NCBI GenBank assembly: GCA_029891385.1 | Contig: CM057229.1 | Location: 4,155,001 to 4,219,000, forward strand | Length of the DNA stretch: 64,000 nucleotides | Reading direction: 5' to 3' | Source: Erythroxylum novogranatense | Taxonomy: Eukaryota > Streptophyta > Magnoliopsida > Malpighiales > Erythroxylaceae | Part shown: piece after piece, positions 56,079 through 64,000 of the stretch | How the letters are laid out: every line of letters begins with the position of its first letter | Numbering within the stretch: position 1 is the first letter of the stretch | Translations under genes and position numbers: made by a program | Notes under the pieces: generated by a model | Seen by the model: only the letters and a program-made list of their open reading frames with translations | What the model was told of the DNA's origin: nothing | Databases searched by the model: none

Positions 56079-57380
56079 AATCAGACTGCTGGAGTTGATT
56101 TCTTTGATAGCTTTTCCCCAGTTGCTAAACTAGTCACGGTGAGAACATTTCTGGCCTTAGCTACCAAACAAAACTGGTTTGTCCATCAATTAGATATTAA
56201 TAATGCATTTTTGCATGGTTATCTCAAAGAGGAGGTTTATTTGATTCCACCAGAAGGTTATACGAAGGCTGGCCAAGGTGAAGTTTGCAGATTGAAGAAG
56301 TCTTTATATGGCTTGAAGCAAGCCTCTAGAGAATGGAACTCAGAATTTACTACCCAGGTTTTGGAATATGGTTTCTCTCAATCTATGAATGATCATTGCT
56401 TGTTTACTAAAGTCACTAAAGGTGGTTTTATGGATCTATTGGTTTATGTTGATGATGTGTTAATCGGTGGTAATTGTGAGGAAGTTATAATTGCTGTTAA
56501 ACATTTTTTACACTCACTCTTCACTATTAAAGATCTGGGAAGTGCTAAGTATTTTTTAGGCATTGAAATTGCTAGAAATCCTAAAGGTACTTTCATTTCT
56601 CAAAGGAAATACTTGCTGGATATTTTGGATGATTGTGGTCTTGTTAATTCTATTGCTGTTCCTACTCCATTGCCTCGAAATCACAAGTTTGATGAGACCA
56701 GTGTATTGTTTCTGGATGCTAACAAGTATAGAAGGTTGGTTGGGAGGTTATTATACCTCAATATGACAAGGCCAGATATCACTTTTAGTGTGCAACAACT
56801 TAGTCAATTTGTGGCCTCTCCTAGTCATGCTCATTGGGAGGGAGCCTTACATGTCTTGAGGTATCTTGCTGGAACCAAGGATAGAGGTTTATTTTACAAG
56901 AATGACTGTTGTTTGAAAATGTCTGCTTATTGTGATACTGATTGGGCATCTTGTCCAATTTCTAGGAAATCCATCAGTGGATATTGTGTGTTTTTGGGGG
57001 ATTTTTTGATTAGTTGGAAAAGTAAGAAGCAAACTACTGTATCAAGGTCCAGTTGTGAGGCTGAGTATAGGAGTATGGGTACTGTTGTTTGTGAGCTTTA
57101 ATGGTTGGTTTATTTGTTCAAACATTTTCGGATTTCTGTTTCTTTGCCGATTGATGTTTATTGTGATAATCAGTCAGCTTTGTATATCACAGCTAATCCA
57201 GTGTTTCACGAACGGACCAAACATCTTGTGCGCCAGAAGTTCAAAGAAGGTTTTATTTCTCCTCGTTATGTGTCCACACATAATCAAGTTGCTGATATTT
57301 TTACTAAGTCATTGGCAGCTCCTCAGTTCACTCAATTTACTGTCAAGTTGGGTTTGGTTTCTCATCCATTTCCAACTTGA
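56079..57380 (+). pseudogene. Copia pol, part 2: RT and RNase H
   Basis: Resumes in frame with NQTAGVDFFDSFSPVAK, then QLDINNAFLHGYL, KSLYGLKQASREW and the intact RT active site VYVDDVL. RNase H follows (SAYCDTDWASCPISRKS, then TTVSRSSCEAEYRSM). A TAA at 57099-57101 replaces one codon before WLVYLFKH, and the frame ends at 57378-57380 directly before the PPT. The catalytic residues of RT remain, so damage here is limited to the stop. Confidence 0.92.
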
Positions 57381-57388
57381 GGGGGGTG

Positions 57389-57599
57389 TGTGAAAGATAC
57401 TTAGTTAGTTGTCTTTTCAATTAATTATTCAGTTAATTGTAGTTAGCAGTTGTATAGTTCACACGATTGTATAACAATCTGTACATATACGGTTTAAGTA
57501 GGCTTGTATATATACATTACAGATACAACAGAAGCTGAATAAGAAAGTATTATTCAGTCACTTTACTTTTTATTTTTCGTGTAGTTCCTAAATTGTACA
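57389..57599 (+). repeat. Copia 3' LTR (211 bp)
   Basis: Same length as the 5' LTR, with about 3% divergence by my count. Confidence 0.93.
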
Positions 57600-57604
57600 C
57601 CCTT

Positions 57605-58634
57605 GCATCGCGAAGCACAGTCGCAAAACCCGTCGCATTCTGGTCTTTGAAAATAGACGCATCCACATTAGATTTTAGAAACTCTTTCGGTGGTGGACTC
57701 CAACCTGAAATACTGGTATAGGGAGCATGCTTTGGTTCTCTAATCCTCTCAAAACACCTACGAGCCGCCTGCCAGTCCTTCATAAAACTATCAGCAAATA
57801 AAACAATCATGTTGGAGGGTACTATCTTACCTTGCCAAACTTTGAGGTTACGGTGATACCAAATGCTCCAGACAATTGATAAAACACGTGTTAATAAAGT
57901 TTCATGCATGTTGTCTAAGATGTAGCCAAGCGTGGCATCAACCCCCATATTCTGAATATTAACATTCGCTAAGGCCCAACATTCCTTTGCAGTAGAACAC
58001 TCAAAATTAGCATTGTCGTTGTATAATCTGAGAGACAGGTGATATCCTAACTTAACCGAGTACACACCATCCCTATTATAGTGCCAAATCAACTGATCAG
58101 GGGGTTTTGCCATCGAAATAGGGATTTTGGTAACTCGTCTGACATCATAAGGCGTAAGCAAACCTTCGAGCAGTTGAACGTCCCATCCCGTACCTGATTC
58201 ATTCAAAAGCTCCCGCACTTTCATGTTACCCACATCTTGGATTGGGGGGAAGAAATGAAAAATTACCATACTCATTTATCCATGGATCTTTGAAGACATT
58301 AATTAGTGCCCCATCACCTACCCTCCACCGAACCCCATGACGCAATATGTCTTGTGCGGCAATAATACTCCTCCAAATGAAACTGGCATTGGCCCTAACC
58401 TTCGCTTCCAGAAAACTATCATTAGGAAAATATCTTGCTTTAAAAGCTCTACTCGGAAGCGAATCTAGATAGGCGATAAATCTCCAGGCTTGTTTGCATA
58501 GCATGGCAAGATTGAAGCAATGGAGATCCCGAAATCCCATGCCCCCAAATTTTTTGGGAACGCAGAGACGTTCCCAGCTTGCCCAATGTATAGTCCTCCT
58601 GTTAGTCTTGCCCGATCCCCACCAGAAAGAAGTC
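57605..58634 (-). pseudogene. LINE-B zf-RVT region and start of RNase H
   Basis: Reads FWWGSGKTN, GMGFRDLHCFNLAMLCKQAW, ASFIWRSI and WRVGDGALINVFKDPW. After a frame change come RVTKIPISMAKPPDQLIWH and IVWSIWYHRNLKVWQ. The RNase H begins with LKSNVDASIF (first catalytic Asp) and ends at the copia insertion after VLRDAR. The domain is completed at 43866. Confidence 0.88.
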
Positions 58635-59720
58635 TGTTAGACTATATTTTATATATTCTTTGTTTGGTTTTGGCATTTTTAAATTGGACATATAAAATAT
58701 GGAGTTTGTGCTTTATTAGAACTCCTTATTTGATTTTAAAAAGGAATCTATGAGATACATGTGATAAGGATGAAATCCTAGTTTCGGTAGAATTTAAATT
58801 CTTGAAGATTACCCATACATGTGTGTATCTTCTTATTATGGAATGTGTCTTATTTGAGATTGGGTATTGAAGATTGCATTCTTTTGAGATTAGATAATGC
58901 TTGGGATTTGAATTGGAAATATAATTCCAATAAGCAATTATTTTCGGTGGTGATAGCCTTTCTGTTTCGGTGTTGATAGCCTTCTTGATTTTGTCCTTAT
59001 TTGAAAAGGATTATTCCAAGGAAAATCTAGCAGATTGCATGAATGGAGATTGTCTCTATGGCTGACGTGTAGGGCATTATTATTGAGATGTGCGTGGATG
59101 ATGCTTGAGTTGCTGCTGCGTTTCTTTGTGACTTGATCTTTTGATTGAGTGGTCTTCTGTGACGAGTTTCTGGTGCAGCAGGATACGTCCATCAGTTTTA
59201 CTTTAAGCAAGCAATTTTATGGAGATGTTTATGACGCCGCTGGTTGATTTATATGATTGAAGTTTTTCAGCTTAAAGGAGACTTTCTCATAGACTGATAT
59301 ATATATATACTGTTGGTGTGGCTACTTGGAATCTTGGCGACAATTTTTCAGAATTGAAATTGTCTTATTCTTCTTTTTACTTGTCTTTGTTTTTCAAGTA
59401 GAAACAGTTTGAAAAATCCTCTGACGAGGATAACACGAGTCGGTCATGTTATTGGGCGTGAAAATCTTTCACGGGTAGTTAAGTTGTGGGTTGGTTACAT
59501 AGATTGAGTTTTACGGGGTAGATCAATCTTGTGTAATTTTTGTGAACTACAGTGAAAGTGATTAATCTGGGTGAGGGCCCCGCAGACGTAGGCAAGGTGT
59601 GCCGAACTGCGTTACCAAACGTCGGTGTTTTTTATTATTTTGCAGTTGTGATTTTTATTTACTTGCGCGAAGAAGAATTTGAGGATAGCCTGTGAATTGA
59701 TTAACGATTTAATTTTTTCA
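58635..59720 (+). mobile_element. Solo LTR (1086 bp) in LINE-B
   Basis: Begins TGTTAGACTATATT and ends AATTTTTTCA, flanked by the 5-bp TSD AAGTC (58630-58634 and 59721-59725). Removing it and one TSD copy restores the LINE frame LQKLMT-SFWWGSG. No PBS, PPT or coding sequence is present, as expected after LTR-LTR recombination. The GGGCCCCGCAGACGTAGGCA segment near its 3' end is typical of copia-type LTRs; the lineage is inferred. The orientation is inferred from that segment. Confidence 0.85.
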
Positions 59721-59725
59721 AAGTC

Positions 59726-61100
59726 ATCAATTTTTGAAGCTCTTCGCAAGTGCCCCGGGGGAGGAGAAAAAAGCTCATGCAATAAACAGGCAATGCTTGG
59801 GCAACAGTCTTGAGGACCACCTCCTTTCCTGGTCTGGATAACAATTTATTCTTCCAGCTCATAATACGCTAACTGAGACGATCTTTGATAAAAGAAAATA
59901 CTTGTTTTTTTCTGTCTCCCAATTAACGATGGTAGCCCTAAATACCTTTCATGATCAAGAGGGATGTTTACGCCCAAGATAGATTCAACCGGAGTCCTAT
60001 CATCTTGTTTGGTATTAGAGCTGAACATGATACCTGACTTTTGATAGTTGATCGCCTGTCCCAATGCTGCTTCGTACAAGGCAAGAATTCTTTTTATATT
60101 TTTTCCTTTCCACACAGTTGCCCTAAAAAATAGAAAACTGTCGACAACAAAAAATAGATGCAAAACGCTAGGACTCCCTGGACAGATTCTGGCACCATGA
60201 ATATCTCCCCGCCCCTCACTTCTTCATAGCAAAGCTGATAAACCTTCTGCACAAAGGATGAATAGATATGGGGGAAGTGGGTCTCCCTGTCTCAGTCCAC
60301 GCTTAGGTATAATAGAACCAATTTCAGAACCATTGAGTGCTACTGAATACCGAATAGTGGTAACACACACCATAACAAGGTCCACCCAATTTCTATCAAA
60401 ACCCAGCTTTTGCAAGATAAAACGTAAATAATCCCAATCCACTCTATCATATACTTTGCTAATGTCGATTTTAAGAGCTGCTTCACCAATTTTTCCTTTG
60501 CCTTTATTCCTCATGTAGTGTATAATCTCAAAAGCCACCATAATGTTATCAGTGATGAGTCTCCCAGGGACGAACGCCGATTGCATTGGAGAAATAATTC
60601 TAGGTAGAATGGTTTTAAGATGGTTTGCAATAACCTTGGCTATGAGCTTATATAGAACATTGCATAAAGCGATTGGACGAAAATCCTTCATGCAGCTTGG
60701 ATTGTCTTTTTTGGGGATCAAAATGATCGTAGCATCATTTAGGGTGTCCGGTAATTCCTTCGTATCCATCCAATTGCGATAATTATTATTCACGCCCGTT
60801 CCCAAGATATTCCAACACTTTTGAAAAAATGCCGAATTCATCCCATCCGGTTCAGGCGCCTTATCCGGATGCATGTCAAATAATGCTCTCCTAAACTCCT
60901 CCCTCTGGAATGGCGCCAAAAGGTAGTCGTTATCTACTGTGGTTACCATCGACTGTATAGAATTAATCAAAATGCTGAAAATCCGAGCCTCCTGACACCG
61001 AGAATACCTGAAAAAAATAATCTAAAATGATTGTACTGATACCCTCTTTGTCCGAAACTTGTTTCCCATTATCGTTAGTGAGGACGCCAATATGGTTCAC
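59726..61100 (-). pseudogene. LINE-B reverse transcriptase region
   Basis: It reads through conserved non-LTR RT motifs: APEPDGMNSAFFQKCW, ATIILIPKKDNP, DFRPIALCNVLYKLIAK, SAFVPGRLITDNI, ALKIDISKVYDRVDW and RGLRQGDPLPPYLF, then RYLGLPSLIGR. In-frame stops occur near 60950 (TAA) and 60223 (TGA), and a frameshift lies near 59900. The catalytic FADD motif reads FVVD (about 60136-60147), so the enzyme could not be active. The piece ends where the solo LTR at 58635-59720 splits LLPRGTCEELQKLMT from SFWWGSGKTN. Confidence 0.9.
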
Positions 61101-61108
61101 TCTCTACT

Positions 61109-62196
61109 TATCTTTTTCTATTCTAAGAAAACTATTCTTACGAAGACATTTTTATCCTTCGACGTTTTCACTTTGACCCTCCCTCACGAAGCTTCTTCTT
61201 CTCTTCTACAGATTCATGGTTGCCGATTCACTGAAATCTAATCAAATCTCTTTTACCCTTTTGAGACAGTTGCTTCTCCTTCCTCTCCAGCCTATTTTTC
61301 GTACCACCCACTTAAGAAATTTGTAATCTTTCTTCTCCAGCGTGATTCTTCCATGAAAGGTAATATCTTTTTTCCACTTTTAACTTCAGTTTCTTAATAC
61401 TCAAAAGTTACGTTGAGGGTGCTTCCTGTTTTGGATTTGGGTTCTTCATTTTGAAGGATGTCATCATGCTTTTAGGCATGTCCTTGCTGGGAAAGCAAAA
61501 ATGATACATGTAAATTTTCTCTAATTTTATCCATGTCTCTTGTTTACTACTAGTGGAATTCTTTGATCACTTGATAATAAGTTATAGGTACCTTCGTTGC
61601 CAAAAGTTCGTGCCTTTTTTTTCATTTTGTTCCATTTCAGATCGTGTTTTTTGTTTCTTTTGCATTAAATTGTCCGTTATTAAGAGCTAAATGCAGCTGT
61701 AACTAACAGCTGCATTAACACTGCTTTTAAGGTACCTCTTTTAAATTCATTTACTTTTATCTATTTTCGTATTTTCTATTTAGTGACAGAAAGTCTAAAG
61801 CTTTCCCAGAGGAGTTAACGTGTTTCAAGACCTGGGATTGATTCATAGACCATTGTGAATATTACAAACTCTCCTTGGTTTCGTCTTGGTAGAAATTTCA
61901 ATAGTAAAATTACTTGCATTTTTCAAAACTCTTAACTTCTGCTACCAATATGCTTGACAATAATTCACAAAAATAGGTAAATAAATTAAGTTGCTTCCAG
62001 CTCACCATCTTTTCAATACTACTAGTTCTCATTGGCACCTGGATTGGAATTTTTAATTGAAATTGGGACAATCATTTCAATTCCATTTCTTATTATATCT
62101 CAGAATTTTAGATGTTGTTATCTTTTATTCATAGGGCTGATAAAGAGTTATAATTCGAAATTGACGTGATAAATAAAGATAAAATGATATGGTAGC
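61109..62196. other. Unassigned AT-rich region
   Basis: Continues the DNA that preceded LINE-B before its insertion, i.e. joins 43350. Pyrimidine-rich stretches with scattered ATGs at 61190-61390 might be an old 5' exon, but no conserved peptide is recognisable. Confidence 0.45.
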
Positions 62197-63397
62197 TGTT
62201 AGACCCCTAAGTTCAGATTGCGGGATCGTGCGAGTGTTGGCGGGCCTTGGCTAATACTTGGCACGTAAGTTGACACGAGGAAGGCGTGTTGACGAGGAAT
62301 AAGGCAAAATCTTGCGAGTTGGCGCAAAGGTGTATGAGACCCGCGAGGATGCGCGAAAGCATGCGAGCGCGATGAGACGCCTAAACACTTAACTTCGGCG
62401 AGGCAGCTCGGAGGTATGTAAATGGGCGAGGTTTTATATACTAACTCGGTTTGTGACTTGTGACTTAGTCATGGAGCGATGAGACTGCACCATGAGTAAG
62501 GCCGACATGCAAGATGAACTTGTCTATGGACGTGCGTTGATGGACCTATGTGCGGATAGGCTGTGTTGAAAACACTAAGGCGAATATGGGCGAGTGGGAT
62601 CGGACTTGGTGCGAATTTTAGTAGAGCATCGGACCTTGTGGAGATTGACTCGACCTAGGCTAAGACTTGACAGACTAAGGACTTGGCTATGCTCGAATGG
62701 ATGGACCACGACTAGCGGACTTGTTGTGGGAACATTGGATCAGACCAGTGTGCTAGTGGGCTTCGGCGAGATCACATTGCATCATCAGCGGATAGAGATC
62801 GCAGGGAGATCTTGGATGATGTGGCGATGACTATGAGTTAGAGTTGCAGTAAAACTCAACATCTAAAGATAGTGAAGATCTTTGCGGATAAGGATGTTAG
62901 TATTCTAGATAGTGTTCTAGATAAATGAAAACTCTATCTTATGTTATCTTGTTAGATCTTATCTTATCAGTTAGAATCCTATTTGGATGGGGGTGTCATC
63001 CAATTGGTTTATGTTATCTTATCTGATAGGATAGACATGATCTTGGGTAGTACAGATTTAGTGGGAATCTGTGACTCCAGGCTTAGGTGCCTATATATAG
63101 CTCATTTGAGCTTTGCTCTTCTCATTCGGGAGATCAATCAGAGAGAGCATTCTTTGTATTCTTTGAGGGAAAGTAATATAAAGTTGGTCTTTTGACCGTA
63201 TCTTTGTGTGTTCTTTTGTTGCCTATATTTCTTTATTGCTTCCGCGTTGTTTCTTTGAGTGTGTGCGAGGTAAACACTTCGAGGGTTGGGAAAAGGCTGA
63301 GTCTTACTTTAACGGATTTAAGCGAGACTGTCGTGCAAAGGGTGTGAGCGAGCAACTTCGGGTGAAAGTTCGAGTCTCCCAGAATACCTTTGTGACA
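62197..63397 (+). mobile_element. Solo LTR (1201 bp)
   Basis: Begins TGTTAGACCCC and ends CTTTGTGACA, with the TSD GTAGC on both sides (62192-62196 and 63398-63402). A TATA-like TATATATAG (about 63094) precedes a leader. The 5' half is relatively GC-rich, with many GCGAG/GGCGAG words. No internal retroelement features are present. Short open frames inside (62594-62830, 62983-63195) are not convincing genes. Confidence 0.85.
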
Positions 63398-63402
63398 GTA
63401 GC

Positions 63403-63594
63403 CATAAGAAGCTGTTCGCTACTATTACTAACTATTGATGGGAAGAGTTCATCTTTGAATAATTTTCCTTTAGTGTTTCCCTATTGGAGCTTCCCTCATT
63501 CCTTTATCAAGGGCAATGACGTGGATCTGTATTCAAAAAGTACTAATATATATGCAATGCCAACTTTTGTTTTCTGATCGGAGGTTTGCATTCC
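63403..63594. other. Spacer between solo LTR and LINE-C
   Basis: Short unassigned sequence. The bases before the T-run should hold the LINE-C TSD, whose partner is outside the window. Confidence 0.5.
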
Positions 63595-64000
63595 TTTTTT
63601 TTAAAAAAAATTTCAAGATATATGTAATTATAAAGAAAAGGGTAAAACACTGTACAAGAACCACAATCTACTATCTGCGGACAAAAAGGAGAAAAAGCCT
63701 TTCAGGCCACCAACACTAGAAACCTAGAAAACCCCTGTAACAAAAGAGCAAACTACAAAATGTCCAAAAACCAGCTACAACTAAATGCTCCATCGTTGCC
63801 GCACAGCCAAACTTAGCTGCTCTTGCATACCATGCCTGATGATGACCTCCCTGATCAGGTTAATAATACAGTCCGCCAACACATATTTGTGCCTCTCCAT
63901 TTGTTTGTAAAGACGCCTATTTGTCTCTCGCCAAATATGATAGATAACCATATGAAAGGAGGTTCTAATCATGAGAGAATCACTGAGCCCATTATTGACT
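63595..64000 (-). mobile_element. LINE-C: 3' end of an L1-type element running off the window
   Basis: A plus-strand T-run at 63595-63602 is the minus-strand poly-A. Upstream on the minus strand the frame 63972-63781 reads MIRTSFHMVIYHIWRETNRRLYKQ and ends VRQRWSI, the typical end of the zf-RVT region of plant LINE ORF2 without an RNase H domain. It is therefore a different LINE lineage from LINE-A and LINE-B. The frame is open to the window edge. Confidence 0.82.

Larger units (their letters stand above)
43867..57599 (+). mobile_element. Ty1/copia LTR retrotransposon, interrupted by LARD-3
   Basis: LTRs 43867-44077 and 57389-57599 are both 211 bp (TGTGAAAGATAC...TTGTACA), with about seven differences by eye. 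The TSD is CCCTT (43862-43866 and 57600-57604), with an iMet PBS at 44078 and a PPT at 57381. Domain order is gag, protease remnant, gag-pre-integrase, integrase, RT, RNase H, i.e. copia order. Without the nested element it is about 4.9 kb. Size and short LTRs would fit the Ale/Retrofit lineage, but that is an inference. At least four nonsense codons, a broken protease and a candidate SINE make it inactive. Confidence 0.94.
43359..61100 (-). mobile_element. LINE-B: 5'-truncated L1-type element, interrupted twice
   Basis: Minus-strand pieces 61100-59721, 58634-57600 and 43866-43359 form one ORF2 from the region before the RT through zf-RVT to RNase H, ending in a poly-A (plus-strand T-run 43360-43368). 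The 8-bp TSD TCTCTACT occurs at 43351-43358 and 61101-61108. The endonuclease and 5' end are missing, a typical 5' truncation. Without the insertions it is about 2.9 kb. Stops, a frameshift near 59900 and a changed RT active site show it is dead. Confidence 0.9.

Noticed and set aside
62594..63195. Small open frames in the 62-63 kb region as genes
   Set aside because: They lie entirely inside a solo LTR bounded by GTAGC duplications and show no conserved peptide.

Overview
The window looks like intergenic heterochromatin of a eudicot plant: AT-rich, almost filled with nested transposable elements, with one plant patatin-like gene. I cannot name the species. The boundaries below come from reading terminal motifs, primer-binding sites (PBS), polypurine tracts (PPT) and target-site duplications (TSD) directly. 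No database search was possible.

Left part (1-28254): the 3' half of a plus-strand L1-type LINE ('LINE-A', zinc-binding plus RNase H end of ORF2) has been split by three insertions. Insertion 1 (952-25191, TSD GTACA) is a non-autonomous LTR retrotransposon with two LTRs of about 5.8 kb around only about 0.6 kb of its own internal DNA. A second non-autonomous LTR element (6732-18736, TSD AATAT, LTRs about 4.2 kb) sits just behind its PBS. Insertion 2 is a 459-bp TRIM (25396-25854, TSD CCTTG). Insertion 3 is a 2.1-kb non-autonomous CACTA element (25958-28105, TSD TCA). Removing all of them restores the LINE RNase H reading frame apart from a few stops.

Middle part (28255-43350): a relic duplication of the 3' flank of a patatin-like gene (28599-29524, matching 35804-36862) is followed by a pyrimidine-rich stretch, a decayed Ty1/copia pol fragment, a six-exon En/Spm-type second transposon gene (33173-34977) and the right end of its CACTA element (to 35799). 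Next comes an apparently intact seven-exon patatin-like acyl hydrolase gene on the minus strand (36877-38688, 391 codons before the stop), the only likely functional host gene. Upstream of it is an inverted duplication (39067-39735 against 41635-42989).

Right part (43351-64000): a 5'-truncated minus-strand LINE ('LINE-B', 43359-61100, TSD TCTCTACT) is interrupted by a Ty1/copia element with 211-bp LTRs (43867-57599, TSD CCCTT) and by a 1086-bp solo LTR (58635-59720, TSD AAGTC). The copia element is itself interrupted inside its reverse transcriptase by a third long-LTR non-autonomous element (47230 to about 56073), related to the one at 6732-18736. Beyond LINE-B lie about 1.1 kb of unassigned DNA, a 1201-bp solo LTR (62197-63397, TSD GTAGC) and the 3' end of another minus-strand LINE running off the window.

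The most unusual content is the set of three coding-poor LTR elements with 2.7-5.9 kb LTRs. They share a PBS region, LTR modules and a pre-PPT motif that looks like the fossil end of a Ty3/gypsy chromovirus pol gene.
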